Assembly (NCBI GenBank): GCA_963677345.2
Contig: CAXXLC010000019.1
Location: 124,001-188,000 of the forward strand
Reading direction: 5' to 3'
Length of the DNA stretch: 64,000 bases
Origin: Saccharicrinis sp963677345
Lineage (GTDB): Bacteria > Bacteroidota > Bacteroidia > Bacteroidales > Marinilabiliaceae
This document shows positions 15,902 to 24,726 of the stretch, piece by piece. The notes beneath the pieces were generated by a model that saw only the letters and a list, made by a program, of their open reading frames with translations, was not told where the DNA came from and did no database searches. Every line of letters starts with the position of its first letter. Position 1 is the stretch's first letter. The position numbers were made by a program, and so were the translations under genes.

Positions 15902-15931
15902 TTGTAAGAATAATAATAAACAGTACATTTG
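15902..15931 (+). promoter_or_regulatory. Canonical Bacteroidota promoter
   Basis: TTG (15902-15904), a 19-base spacer and TACATTTG (15924-15931) match the Bacteroidota housekeeping sigma consensus TTG-N19-21-TAnnTTTG. The next start codon is 18 bases downstream. Confidence 0.7.
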
Positions 15932-15948
15932 CGCATTCAAATTTTAAA

Positions 15949-16257
15949 ATGAGCCGATTAACTTATATTATTATATCTTTTTTGATGTTGAACTTTTTTG
16001 CTGTATATGATTATAATACAGAAATAGTTCAGTTAGTTTGCCGGCAAAATACCTTATCTTATCCTAATACGATTAAGGTTTTACAAGTTATTGATGTAGA
16101 AGAAGATGTAAGTGTGGGTTTTGTGGGTTTTGAATTGAATATTGCTCAAATTCCAAAATCATTTTTGTTTACAGAAGATTGTAACTCACAATATCAAAAA
16201 AATAGTCGTCGTTTTATTCTTTTTGTAGCGGATGCTTCCCCTCCGTTATTACTCTGA
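15949..16257 (+). CDS. Hypothetical small membrane-anchored or secreted protein
   Basis: A 102-residue protein, not recognised. An N-terminal hydrophobic segment ('LTYIIISFLMLNFFAVY') acts as signal or anchor, and the rest is a short exported domain with two cysteines ('QLVCRQN', 'TEDCNSQ') that could form a disulphide. A textbook promoter lies directly in front, which supports a real gene despite its size. The C-terminus 'FILFVADASPPLLL' is unusual, and the frame ends near the nhaD gene. Function unknown. Confidence 0.55.
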   Translation: MSRLTYIIISFLMLNFFAVYDYNTEIVQLVCRQNTLSYPNTIKVLQVIDVEEDVSVGFVGFELNIAQIPKSFLFTEDCNSQYQKNSRRFILFVADASPPLLL

Positions 16258-16358
16258 TAATGTATATCTGTATTAGTTGATGTTGTATGTTTATAAATAC
16301 AATTGAGAGAGCGAATTATATCATTTACATAACTATCATATATTAAAAAAGTAATACA

Positions 16359-17735
16359 ATGTTTTATTTAATGTTGATCCTATTTATAGTAGGATATGGA
16401 TTTATCATGTTCGAACATGTTAATCATATTAATAAGGCTGCAACGGCGTTATTGATGAGTGCGCTCATGTGGGCTGTTTTTTCTCTGGGAGGTAGTGATG
16501 TTTTAAGTCTGGGCTATAGCTCTGCATGGACAAATTATGTGAAAGAGCTTGGGAGTTTAGCTGATATTAAAGAGTTTATTGGTCATCATGCTTTGTTAGA
16601 TAATCTGGCTGAAACTTCTTCGATCTTGTTTTTTCTACTGGGTGCGATGACTATTGTAGACTTGGTAGACAGGTATCAGGGCTTTAGAATTATTACCAAT
16701 AAAATTAATAGTTCAAGTGCAACAAAGCTACTTTGGGTGATTAGTTTACTGACCTTTTTTATGTCTGCAATCCTGGATAACCTTACCACTACTATTGTCA
16801 TTATTACAGTGTTGCGCAAGTTGTTATCAGATAAAGAGAATAGATGGATTTTTGCCAGTGTTGTTGTCGTAGCGGCAAATGCTGGAGGGGCCTGGTCGCC
16901 TATTGGAGATGTAACCACTATTATGTTGTGGATAGGAAGTCAGTTAACAGCAGGTCATATTATTGGTTCGGTATTATTGCCAAGTTTAATTAATGTAGTT
17001 GTGGCAACATTTCTTTTTTCATTACTTACCAAGGGGCAAACTCTTCGTCCGGTATTGCCCGATGAAGAGACTGAGGTATTTACTACGCCTCAGGAGCGTA
17101 TGTTTATGCTTGTTGTAGGTATTTTAGCATTGGTTTCGGTACCTGTATTTAAAACAGTTACTCATCTTCCTCCTTATTTAGGTATGTTGTTAGGATTAGG
17201 TGTGTTGTGGGTTATGAATGACAGGTATTTAAGACATCGTCCTCATGAAGATAAAAGAAGGTTTAATGTTTCTCATGTAATTAAATCAGTTGATATTCCA
17301 ACTGTTCTTTTCTTTTTAGGAATTCTAAGTGCTGTTGGGGCTCTTCAGTCTGCAGGTCATTTAGATTTAATGGCCAGTTACCTGGATGATCATGTTAAGA
17401 ATATTTATGTTATTAATTTTATTATAGGTATTGTTTCTTCGGTTGTAGATAATGTACCTTTGGTGGCTGCATCAATGGGGATGTATCATATCGCTGGAGC
17501 TGAAGCTACCGGGTATATGGCCAATTTTATTCAGGATGGTAATTTTTGGTCGTTTTTAGCATACTGTGCAGGTACTGGAGGTAGTATTTTAATTATTGGA
17601 TCAGCTGCCGGGGTTGCTGCAATGGGATTAGAGAATATTAATTTTATGTGGTACTTGAAAAAAGTGAGTATAATTGCATTTCTTGGTTATTTAGCTGGGG
17701 CGGTTGCGTTTTATCTTCAAAGTATCATGATATAG
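16359..17735 (+). CDS. nhaD: NhaD-type sodium:proton antiporter
   Basis: A 458-residue polytopic inner-membrane protein of the NhaD/ion-transporter family, which exports Na+ (or Li+) in exchange for H+. About 11-12 hydrophobic helices are visible. Family motifs are 'ALLMSALMWAVFSLGG' near the start, 'SAILDNLTTTIVIITVLRKL' (helix with conserved Asp-Asn), 'ANAGGAWSPIGDVTTIMLW' and 'SSVVDNVPLVAASMGMY'. The second Asp-Asn helix mirrors the first. The potassium transporter gene follows after 12 bases, so the two form an ion-homeostasis operon that fits a marine habitat. Confidence 0.93.
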   Translation: MFYLMLILFIVGYGFIMFEHVNHINKAATALLMSALMWAVFSLGGSDVLSLGYSSAWTNYVKELGSLADIKEFIGHHALLDNLAETSSILFFLLGAMTIVDLVDRYQGFRIITNKINSSSATKLLWVISLLTFFMSAILDNLTTTIVIITVLRKLLSDKENRWIFASVVVVAANAGGAWSPIGDVTTIMLWIGSQLTAGHIIGSVLLPSLINVVVATFLFSLLTKGQTLRPVLPDEETEVFTTPQERMFMLVVGILALVSVPVFKTVTHLPPYLGMLLGLGVLWVMNDRYLRHRPHEDKRRFNVSHVIKSVDIPTVLFFLGILSAVGALQSAGHLDLMASYLDDHVKNIYVINFIIGIVSSVVDNVPLVAASMGMYHIAGAEATGYMANFIQDGNFWSFLAYCAGTGGSILIIGSAAGVAAMGLENINFMWYLKKVSIIAFLGYLAGAVAFYLQSIMI

Positions 17736-17747
17736 CATATTGGTAAT

Positions 17748-19196
17748 ATGTTGAATAAGAAATTTATTTTAAATACACTTGGATTAATTTTAGTTTTCGA
17801 AAGTCTTTTTATGCTTTTGTGTGCCGGGGTGTCTCTTTTTTATGGTGATTTTGATGTGAAGGCATTCTTGATATCTTTTGCCATTACTTTTGTAATAGGA
17901 GGAGTGTGCTGGCTATTCAACAGGAGGGTAGAAAAGGATATGCTGAAACGAGAAAGTTTTATTATAGTAACTCTCGTTTGGGTGGTAATGTCTGTATTTG
18001 GTAGTTTGCCATATATATTCAGTGGTACGATTCCGGGTTTTACAGATGCATTTTTTGAAACAATATCAGGTTTTACAACAACAGGGGCTTCTGTTGTTAA
18101 CGATATAGAAGCTTTGCCTCATGGTATTTTATTTTGGCGTAGTATTACTCATTTGATAGGTGGGATGGGTATTATTGTTCTTGCCGTGGCTATTTTGCCT
18201 TTTTTTGGATTTGGTGGTATGCAATTGTATAGTGCCGAAGCTGCCGGCGTTACCAATGATAAACTTCATCCCAGAATTACCAAGACGGCAAAGAGTCTTT
18301 GGGGGATATATGTTGTTTTAATCCTTTCTGAAACTGTATTTCTAATGTTTGGAGGAATGTCGTTGTTCGACGCACTATGCCATAGTTTTGGAACTATTGC
18401 ATCAGGAGGATTCTCGACTAAAAACGCCAGTATTGCAGAGTATTCTCCATATATTCAGTATGTTATTGTTGTATTTATGATTTTTGCGGGTACTAACTTT
18501 GCTTTGTTCTTTTTTGTTTGGAAAGGCAATTGGAAAAAACTGACTGGCAATTCTGAGTTTAAAGTTTATTTGCTTGTTATACTTGTAGTATCTTTATGTA
18601 TTGGAACCACTCTTTATTTTCATACGGATCAAACGTACGAAAAGTCATTTAGAGATGCTTTGTTTCAGGTAACCAGTATTATTACAAGTACAGGCTTTGT
18701 AACTGCCGATTATACATTATGGCATCCTTACTTGACATTTGTGATTTTTGGTTTGATGTTTAGTGGTGCTTGTGTAGGTAGTACTTCTGGTGGTATTAAA
18801 CTTTTTCGTCATATGATTTTGGTAAAGAATATCAAAATTGAGTTTAAACGAATGAGTCACCCTAATGCTGTTATTCCGTTAAAGATTGGAAAAAATCAGG
18901 TGTCGCATGAAGTGATCTATAAAGTATTAGCCTTTTTGGTTCTTTATATGGCCATATTTTGTGTAGGAACCTTGTCGATGACCATTGTTGGCTTAGATAT
19001 GGATTCAGCTTTTGGTGCTGTGGCAACTTCCATGGGAGGTATTGGTCCGGGATTAGGTGTGGTTGGGCCAATGAATAACTTCTTTGCTATACCTGAGGCT
19101 GGAAAATGGATTCTTTCAGCCTTAATGTTATTAGGACGTTTGGAGTTATTTTCAGTATTGATATTATTTGCACCGGGATTTTGGAAAAATAATTGA
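17748..19196 (+). CDS. trkH: TrkH-family potassium uptake protein
   Basis: A 482-residue membrane subunit of the Trk/Ktr K+ uptake system. The repeated pore-loop pattern is seen in 'FFETISGFTTTGASVVNDIE' and 'WRSITHLIGGMGIIVLAVAI'. It recurs in 'SFGTIASGGFSTKNASIAEY', 'TSIITSTGFVTADYTLWHPY' and 'ATSMGGIGPGLGVVGP'. About ten transmembrane helices are expected. The partner TrkA/KtrA gating subunit is not in the window. It is co-transcribed with nhaD and followed by a terminator, so K+ uptake and Na+ extrusion are probably produced together. Confidence 0.93.
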   Translation: MLNKKFILNTLGLILVFESLFMLLCAGVSLFYGDFDVKAFLISFAITFVIGGVCWLFNRRVEKDMLKRESFIIVTLVWVVMSVFGSLPYIFSGTIPGFTDAFFETISGFTTTGASVVNDIEALPHGILFWRSITHLIGGMGIIVLAVAILPFFGFGGMQLYSAEAAGVTNDKLHPRITKTAKSLWGIYVVLILSETVFLMFGGMSLFDALCHSFGTIASGGFSTKNASIAEYSPYIQYVIVVFMIFAGTNFALFFFVWKGNWKKLTGNSEFKVYLLVILVVSLCIGTTLYFHTDQTYEKSFRDALFQVTSIITSTGFVTADYTLWHPYLTFVIFGLMFSGACVGSTSGGIKLFRHMILVKNIKIEFKRMSHPNAVIPLKIGKNQVSHEVIYKVLAFLVLYMAIFCVGTLSMTIVGLDMDSAFGAVATSMGGIGPGLGVVGPMNNFFAIPEAGKWILSALMLLGRLELFSVLILFAPGFWKNN

Positions 19197-19219
19197 TTCG
19201 TAGATATATTAAATGTGAA

Positions 19220-19260
19220 AAACGGTTTTGATTGCTATTGCAAGATAAACCGTTTTTTTT
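19220..19260 (+). terminator. Intrinsic terminator after trkH
   Basis: A stem AAACGGTTT/AAACCGTTT (19220-19228 and 19247-19255) with an 18-base loop runs into eight T. It closes the nhaD-trkH transcript. Confidence 0.8.
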
Positions 19261-19439
19261 GTTTTAAGTGTTTTGATTTAAAACATTATTTGTACTTCAT
19301 AGTTGTTTCAATGAGGTTTATTATTGTAAGGTATGAAGGATCATAATTCCGCATACAATTAAAACTTTATTTATATTGCGTATTGTTAAAATATAGGATC
19401 TGAGAGTTGCCTATGGCCATTGAAAATAAATTTAAACAA

Positions 19440-20204
19440 ATGAAATTAATATCATGGAATGTGAACGGACTAAGAGCCGTTGCTAAAAAGGATTTTTTTA
19501 AGGATTTTGAAAGTATTAATGCTGATATCTTTTGTTTGCAGGAAACAAAAGCCCAATGTGATCAGGTAGAGGAGGTTTTAAAAGATGTTGAAGGCTATTT
19601 TGTTTATTCAAATTCAGCTGAAAAAAAAGGATATTCAGGTACTGCTGTGTTAAGTAAAGTTGAGCCTGTTAGTGTTAAAAAAGGAATTGGAATTGAAGAG
19701 CATGATAATGAAGGCCGGGTTTTGACTCTTGAATATGAGGATTTTTATTTGGTAAATGTTTATGTTCCTAATTCGGGAAGTGATTTGAAACGTTTGGATT
19801 ACCGTCAGGAATGGGATAAGGCATTTTTTAAGTATTTAAAGTCACTTGAAGATAAAAAGCCTGTTTTGTCATGTGGAGATTTTAACGTGGCTCATAAGCC
19901 TATTGATTTAGCCCGTCCAAAAGCGAATTATAATAAATCGGCGGGTTTTATGCAGGAAGAAATTGATGGTATGGATCGATTTACACAGGGAGGCCTAAAA
20001 GATACTTTTCGCCATTTTTATCCGGAACAGTCAGATATTTATTCGTGGTGGAGTTACCGGGCTGGAGCCAGAGGTAAGAATGTAGGCTGGAGAATCGATT
20101 ATTTCTTAGCCAGTGAATCTTTTTTACCATCTATTAAAGATGCCTTTATTTTAAATGAAATTGAGGGATCGGATCACTGTCCGGTTGGTATTATTCTTCA
20201 ATAA
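19440..20204 (+). CDS. xth: Exodeoxyribonuclease III
   Basis: A 254-residue AP endonuclease/3'-5' exonuclease of the ExoIII family, acting in base-excision repair. The motifs are complete: 'ISWNVNGLRAV' (Asn), 'DIFCLQETKAQ' (metal-binding Glu), 'LVNVYVPNSG' (Tyr), 'SCGDFNVAHKPIDLA' (Asp/Asn), 'YSWWSYRAGARGKNVGWRIDYFL' and 'EGSDHCPVG' (catalytic Asp-His). Upstream in-frame starts at 19407 (TTG) and 19413 would add 9-11 polar residues. The ATG at 19440 gives the standard family N-terminus. It is monocistronic. Confidence 0.94.
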   Translation: MKLISWNVNGLRAVAKKDFFKDFESINADIFCLQETKAQCDQVEEVLKDVEGYFVYSNSAEKKGYSGTAVLSKVEPVSVKKGIGIEEHDNEGRVLTLEYEDFYLVNVYVPNSGSDLKRLDYRQEWDKAFFKYLKSLEDKKPVLSCGDFNVAHKPIDLARPKANYNKSAGFMQEEIDGMDRFTQGGLKDTFRHFYPEQSDIYSWWSYRAGARGKNVGWRIDYFLASESFLPSIKDAFILNEIEGSDHCPVGIILQ

Positions 20205-20259
20205 AATATTGTACTCATAGGATGAAGTTTGTATACTGAAAGCTTCATCCTTTAGTAAG

Positions 20260-20290
20260 CGCGGATTTAGCGCAGCGCAATCCGTGTTTT
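20260..20290 (+). repeat. Dispersed hairpin repeat, copy 1
   Basis: CGCGGATT/AATCCGTG arms (20260-20267 and 20279-20286, one G-T pair) enclose TAGCGCAGCGC and are followed by T-rich sequence. Copy 2 at 22797-22832 shares the GGATTT.GC...GCAATCCGTG pattern. It acts as a second terminator downstream of xth or is a small REP-like element. Confidence 0.6.
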
Positions 20291-20596
20291 TACATTATGT
20301 ATAAATTGCAAATTATCACATACAGAAAAATATGACTTTGTGGATTAGTTGGTAGGATTTGTAATCCGGGTACAAATAAATATACTTTTATTAGCCTCCC
20401 AGCCGGAATGCAGTTTCTTTTAATTATGCTAATGACATAAAAATAGTCAAGTCAAAAATCCTATAAGAGAATTACCGAGTACCTATGGCTTGGAAGTAAT
20501 TTCTGTGCTAACTGCCTAAGTAATCAATGTTCTACCTGTTTTTATCTGTTTTTAAAGTAGTTGGTTTTACTATATAAACTTACTTTTAAATTTAAT

Positions 20597-20641
20597 AACT
20601 TAAAAATAAGTTGACAAACTTAAAAATAAGTTGTAAGTTTG
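20597..20641 (+). promoter_or_regulatory. Promoter with two tandem BlaI-type operators
   Basis: The 16-bp inverted repeat AACTTAAAAATAAGTT occurs twice (20597-20612 and 20617-20632), exactly 20 bp apart, or about two helical turns. The promoter is TTG (20611-20613), a 20-base spacer and TAAGTTTG (20634-20641). The first operator overlaps the -33 box and the second fills the spacer, so a bound dimer pair would block polymerase. The blaI-like gene starts 30 bases downstream, so autorepression is likely. Confidence 0.8.
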
Positions 20642-20670
20642 AATTGCTGATTAACTAACTTAGTAATACG

Positions 20671-21045
20671 ATGGTAACATTAACAAAAGCAGAAGAAAAA
20701 ATAATGAGGCTTCTTTGGGAGCTAAAGAAAGGATTTGTTAAAGATATTATTGAAAAAATGCCTGATCCAAAACCTCCTTATAATAGTGTTTCTACTATTG
20801 TTAGAGTGTTGGTTAAAAAAGAAATTGTAGGATTTAACAAATATGGTGGTGCCTATGAGTATTATCCGTTGATTACAAAAGAAGAATATCGAAAAAGTCA
20901 ATTGGGTAGTTTAGTTAAAGGTTATTTTAATAATTCGTTGTCGCAGGTGGTAAGTTTTTTCTCTGAAAATAAAAACTTAAAAATTGAAGAAGTAAATGAA
21001 GCAATAAAGATGTTAGAAGAACTCAAAAAGCAACAAAATGGCTAA
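20671..21045 (+). CDS. BlaI/MecI/CopY family transcriptional repressor
   Basis: A 124-residue winged-helix repressor. The family pattern is clear: 'LTKAEEKIMRLLWELKKGFV', then 'PPYNSVSTIVRVLVKKEIVG' (recognition helix) and a dimerisation region 'YEYYPLITKEEYRKSQLGSL'. In the classic systems a membrane metalloprotease (BlaR1) inactivates the repressor. The M56 protease gene overlaps the last 8 bases. No beta-lactamase gene is next to it, so the signal sensed is probably something else, such as cell-envelope stress or oxidation. It probably binds the tandem palindromes upstream. Confidence 0.93.
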   Translation: MVTLTKAEEKIMRLLWELKKGFVKDIIEKMPDPKPPYNSVSTIVRVLVKKEIVGFNKYGGAYEYYPLITKEEYRKSQLGSLVKGYFNNSLSQVVSFFSENKNLKIEEVNEAIKMLEELKKQQNG

Positions 21046-22783
21046 GTTTCTGATATATTTATTTGAGTCGGGCTTATGTTTGACTTTATTTTACCTGGGG
21101 TATGTAATATTCTTTCGTAAAGAAACCTACTTTACCTTTAATCGGATTTACTTGATAGGAGCGATGGTGTTATCCTTACTAATGCCACTGGTTTCTGTCT
21201 CTGTAGATTCAATTCAATCTAATGTGCTGTCAGAAACTATTGTTAAAGTTGGTCAGTTTAGAAGCTATTATGAAGAACTTATTTTATTAACAGATCCTGA
21301 TTATTCAGTATCTAACGAAGATGAACAAAATAAAGCATTCTTCAGTGGAGCTCAAACAGAAAAAGAGCTCCTGCAAAATCAAAAGAAATCTTCTTACAGT
21401 CTTATAAAAACATTTTTTTATATCTATTTAATAGGCTTCCTCTTTTTTATACCAAGGTTAGTTGTTCATATTTTTCAATTAGCGCAGTTAATTCATAAAA
21501 ATAAAGCCATTAAAGAAAAGGAATATACACTGGTATTGTTATCAGATAAAGTTCCAAGTTTTTCTTTTATGCGATGGATTTTTATTAATAAAGAAGTCTT
21601 AACAAATAGTGAATTCGAACAAGTGTTGGAGCATGAAAAGATTCATGTGAAACAGAAACATACGGTAGATTTATTGCTGGCCCACGTAATTATAACGTTC
21701 CAGTGGTTTAATCCGCTAACATGGCGCATACAGAAATCGATTAAATCGTGTCATGAGTATATTGCCGACAGGCATATGCTTAATAAAGGACATAAATTAT
21801 TCGATTATCAGTCTCTCTTACTGAGTCAGTTAATCAGCATTCGCTCAGTTGAGCTGGTAAATAATTTTAATTTATTATCGATTAAAAAACGAATAGCCAT
21901 GATGAATAAAATAAAATCAGGACGAATAGCTAAAATGAAAGCTATTGTAGTACTTCCGTTACTTGCAGTTGCATTTTTATTTTTTGCTAATATGACAAAG
22001 GGAAAATTGATTCCTGAAAAAGTAAGTAATAATATTATTAGTGATTTAGCTGAGGTAACCAAAGTGAATGGTAAAATTGATTTACCGAGTGCAAAGGAAG
22101 TTAAGCCTTATGATGTAGACTTTATTCTTTGTAGAGTAAGAATTGAAGGTAAACAGCTTTATGTTAATGATGAAAAGAAAGAGTTTAATCAAATAGAGAA
22201 AATTCTGAATTCAATTAAGTCAAAAGCAGATCAAAAGAAAGTGAATAAAATGACTGTTTTACTAATAATTGATAAGGCTGTAAAAATGGAACTTGTTGAT
22301 AAGGTGAAAACAGCATTGCGTAATACTGATCTTTTAAAAATTGGTTATGTAGTAAATTCTCCAGATAAGGATTTTGAAGGAAAAGAAGTGGCTTTATTTG
22401 CTTTACTTCCTCCAAGGGATGCTCTATGGGTTGATGAAGACAAAATTGACTTTTTGTTTACAGTTACTGATGCAGATGCAAGTAATATTGATCATGTAAA
22501 AAATGATTTAGAAAGTTATATTAAGGCTCACCAAAAATATGTGATGTTATATAAGTATGATAATAATACCTTGTATAACGATTATATGAAAACAATGGAC
22601 GCTGTATGGACAACTATTTATAAATTACGAAGAACAGATGCATTCTTTAAAGGGAAAAAATACGATGATATGACATCTGAAGAGCAAAAGGAAATTAAAA
22701 AACGTTATCCAATTACTCTTACGTATAAAAATGTGGATATAGATGAAGTGGGAGAAAAGGAGCGTTCAATAAAATACTATTAA
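21038..22783 (+). CDS. BlaR1-like M56 family membrane metallopeptidase
   Basis: A 581-residue protein. The N-terminal part has hydrophobic helices near 5-25, 38-58 and 125-145. The cytosolic zinc-protease site 'LEHEKIHVKQKH' (HExxH) lies near residue 200, and a further helix lies near 310 ('IVVLPLLAVAFLFFANM'). The C-terminal 260 residues are an exported, mostly hydrophilic domain that is not penicillin-binding and not recognised. It starts inside the BlaI-like gene and forms a two-gene sensor-repressor unit. By analogy with BlaR1, it would cleave the repressor after sensing a periplasmic signal. Confidence 0.9.
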   Translation: MAKFLIYLFESGLCLTLFYLGYVIFFRKETYFTFNRIYLIGAMVLSLLMPLVSVSVDSIQSNVLSETIVKVGQFRSYYEELILLTDPDYSVSNEDEQNKAFFSGAQTEKELLQNQKKSSYSLIKTFFYIYLIGFLFFIPRLVVHIFQLAQLIHKNKAIKEKEYTLVLLSDKVPSFSFMRWIFINKEVLTNSEFEQVLEHEKIHVKQKHTVDLLLAHVIITFQWFNPLTWRIQKSIKSCHEYIADRHMLNKGHKLFDYQSLLLSQLISIRSVELVNNFNLLSIKKRIAMMNKIKSGRIAKMKAIVVLPLLAVAFLFFANMTKGKLIPEKVSNNIISDLAEVTKVNGKIDLPSAKEVKPYDVDFILCRVRIEGKQLYVNDEKKEFNQIEKILNSIKSKADQKKVNKMTVLLIIDKAVKMELVDKVKTALRNTDLLKIGYVVNSPDKDFEGKEVALFALLPPRDALWVDEDKIDFLFTVTDADASNIDHVKNDLESYIKAHQKYVMLYKYDNNTLYNDYMKTMDAVWTTIYKLRRTDAFFKGKKYDDMTSEEQKEIKKRYPITLTYKNVDIDEVGEKERSIKYY

Positions 22784-22796
22784 GAAACGAAAGTTA

Positions 22797-22832
22797 GCAC
22801 GGATTTGGCTTAGTGCAATCCGTGCTTTTTTT
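22797..22832 (+). terminator. Intrinsic terminator; dispersed hairpin repeat, copy 2
   Basis: A perfect 9-bp stem GCACGGATT/AATCCGTGC with loop TGGCTTAGTGC is followed by seven T, 14 bases after the M56 gene. It is the sister of the hairpin at 20260-20290, so this terminator type seems to be reused in the genome. Confidence 0.85.
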
Positions 22833-22914
22833 ATCATGCGATTGTTATAATTTATGCTTATGAAGTGAAAATATTTATGCTGGAAATTCCGAAAATGGGT
22901 TTATGGTATGTTTG

Positions 22915-23373
22915 TTACTTATCCATACATTCAATAAGCATTAAAATATATTTGTCGTTTTCGAAAGCAAAGTTTTTTGTTGTGTATTGCAGTTTCATAT
23001 TTACTTTTTCGTTGTTTTCAAGATAAAAGGGTCGTGTAATTTCTTTTCTAAAAGTGGATGAATTGTTTAAATAGGTAGAAATGGCACTCAATCTTAGTTC
23101 GCAGGTTTTGCATTTAGAAGTTTCTCCGCATTCTTTTTGTTCTTCAACCTGATAAGCACACCCAATAGCTTCTCCACATCTGACAAGTTTAAGATTTTTT
23201 TCTTTGTTTTTAGGAAATATAGTAAATAAGCTGTTGTTAAATGAAACGAGTTGCATTTTGTTATTCAAGAGCAAAACTGCACAATGGATATTTTCAAGAA
23301 CCAAATCTAAAAACTCAGGGGAACCCTTTAAGAAATTAAAGGAAACATTCGTTAAGGTTATATTTGTCATCAT
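22915..23373 (-). CDS. PAS-domain protein with a cysteine cluster
   Basis: A 152-residue soluble protein. The N-terminal 'LDLVLENIHCAVLLLNNKMQLVSFNN' is a PAS-type start. A cysteine-rich insert follows at about 67-95: 'RCGEAIGCAYQVEEQKECG' then 'KCKTCELRLS'. This pattern (CxxxxGC...CG...CxxC.LR) occurs in PAS sensors that I recall as possible metal or Fe-S sensors. No output domain is present, so it may work by partner contact. It stands alone and divergent from the barrel gene. Its first codons could be ATG 23373 or the next ATG. Confidence 0.7.
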   Translation of the reverse strand: MMTNITLTNVSFNFLKGSPEFLDLVLENIHCAVLLLNNKMQLVSFNNSLFTIFPKNKEKNLKLVRCGEAIGCAYQVEEQKECGETSKCKTCELRLSAISTYLNNSSTFRKEITRPFYLENNEKVNMKLQYTTKNFAFENDKYILMLIECMDK

Positions 23374-23537
23374 TAGTAATAGGATTATAGCGTACTCAAT
23401 TTACTGATATTTTATCTTTTAGTCAATATGAGAATGTAATGTTTATTTAATTTTTCAATAATGTAAAAAATTGATTGACATCCTCTTATCAAGTTAGCAA
23501 TAATTGTATATTTGCAGCGGTATTTAATAAATAGTAA

Positions 23538-24722
23538 ATGTTGATTTTAAAGGGGGGAGTTCTTTTTCTTTTTTGTTTTTTTTCGGTGCTTGTTTATGGT
23601 CAGAAACCGAAAGTGGGGAATCCTACAGATAAAACTTCAGATCAGTTAGATTCTGAACACCAAATTAGAGAGAAAGATAAAAATTTTATGTTTACACCAT
23701 ATGTGGCGCCTACGTATACACCAGAGTTAGAACTGTTGTTTACAGCAGGAGGTTTGATGTCGTTTAAATTACAAAAAGATAATCCTTTTGTTGATCGATC
23801 TAGTATTCCTTTTTCTTTTGGTTATAGTACCAATGAATCTGTTTCTGTTACTATGTTACCATATATTTATGGTAAAACTGATAAAATCAGATTGCTAACA
23901 ATGTTGTTTTACAGAGATATGCCTGATAATTATTGGGGTGTGGGATACGACGCTGGTAATAGAACAGCTATTCCTGATGAAACTACAAAATATCATCGTA
24001 GATGGTTCTCTGCTGAGGGTAAGATAGTGCATCGTATCAATAAATCTCTTTTTGTGGGATTTACTTATGATTTTAACAGTACCCGGGCTACCAATATGAA
24101 TAGCTATATGCAAGCCGATGAGTATGTTCAAAAATATGGGAGTAATGCAACAAATTTTGGTTTAGGCTTGGTGTTTGATTTAGATACCAGGGATAATGTT
24201 CAGAATCCTTATCAGGGACATTTGTTTAGTTTGTCGTTTGTAAATTATAATAAGATATTTAAAATTGGGGATAGTAATGAGTTTTTAAAGGCTACTCTTG
24301 ATGCTCGTCAGTATATTAAAATGGGCGACAGAAAAGTTTGGGCTTTTCAATTTAAAACACAGTATGGTGATGGTGATATTGCCTGGATGGACATGCCACA
24401 GTTAGGAACCCAGTTTGATTTAAGAGGATATCAATGGGGAAGATTCCGGGATAAGATTACATCATTTGGTATTACTGAATACCGTCATATGTTTTCAGGA
24501 ATGAGTATGCCAGCTATAAAAAGGTATTTAAGTCATGTAGGATTTGTTGTTTGGTCAGGAATAGGTAATGTTACCTCTCGTTATGATGAAATGCGTGATT
24601 TTTTACCCAACCTGGGAGCTGGTTTAAGAGTAGAGATCCAGCCACGAATGAATTTAAGGGTAGATTATGGTATAGCAAAAGATACAAAGTCGTTGTATGT
24701 TTCGTTTAGTGAGGCCTTTTAA
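23538..24722 (+). CDS. Omp85/BamA-type outer-membrane beta-barrel without POTRA domains
   Basis: A 394-residue outer-membrane protein. A signal peptide (residues 1-21, 'LLFCFFSVLVYGQ') precedes a barrel of alternating strands. The Omp85 surface-antigen signature is 'TQFDLRGYQWGRFRDK' near 300, with 'NLGAGLRVEIQPRMNLRVDYG' and a C-terminal aromatic ('FSEAF') as the assembly signal. The N-terminus is too short for POTRA domains, so it is a barrel-only member and its role (porin or exporter) is unknown. TATATTTG 27 bases before the start resembles the -7 box. Confidence 0.85.
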   Translation: MLILKGGVLFLFCFFSVLVYGQKPKVGNPTDKTSDQLDSEHQIREKDKNFMFTPYVAPTYTPELELLFTAGGLMSFKLQKDNPFVDRSSIPFSFGYSTNESVSVTMLPYIYGKTDKIRLLTMLFYRDMPDNYWGVGYDAGNRTAIPDETTKYHRRWFSAEGKIVHRINKSLFVGFTYDFNSTRATNMNSYMQADEYVQKYGSNATNFGLGLVFDLDTRDNVQNPYQGHLFSLSFVNYNKIFKIGDSNEFLKATLDARQYIKMGDRKVWAFQFKTQYGDGDIAWMDMPQLGTQFDLRGYQWGRFRDKITSFGITEYRHMFSGMSMPAIKRYLSHVGFVVWSGIGNVTSRYDEMRDFLPNLGAGLRVEIQPRMNLRVDYGIAKDTKSLYVSFSEAF

Positions 24723-24726
24723 AATA

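Larger units (their letters stand above)
20205..20670. other. Long intergenic region with hairpins and a regulated promoter
   Basis: It holds a hairpin just after xth (AGGATGAAG/CTTCATCCT, 20219-20251), then a second hairpin that is a repeat of one at 22.8 kb, then about 280 bases with no recognised feature. The BlaI-type operators and promoter occupy 20597-20641. No credible short gene was found between. Confidence 0.6.

Noticed and set aside
20671..22783. A beta-lactam resistance operon
   Set aside because: BlaI and M56 genes are present, but no beta-lactamase or penicillin-binding sensor domain was found next to them.
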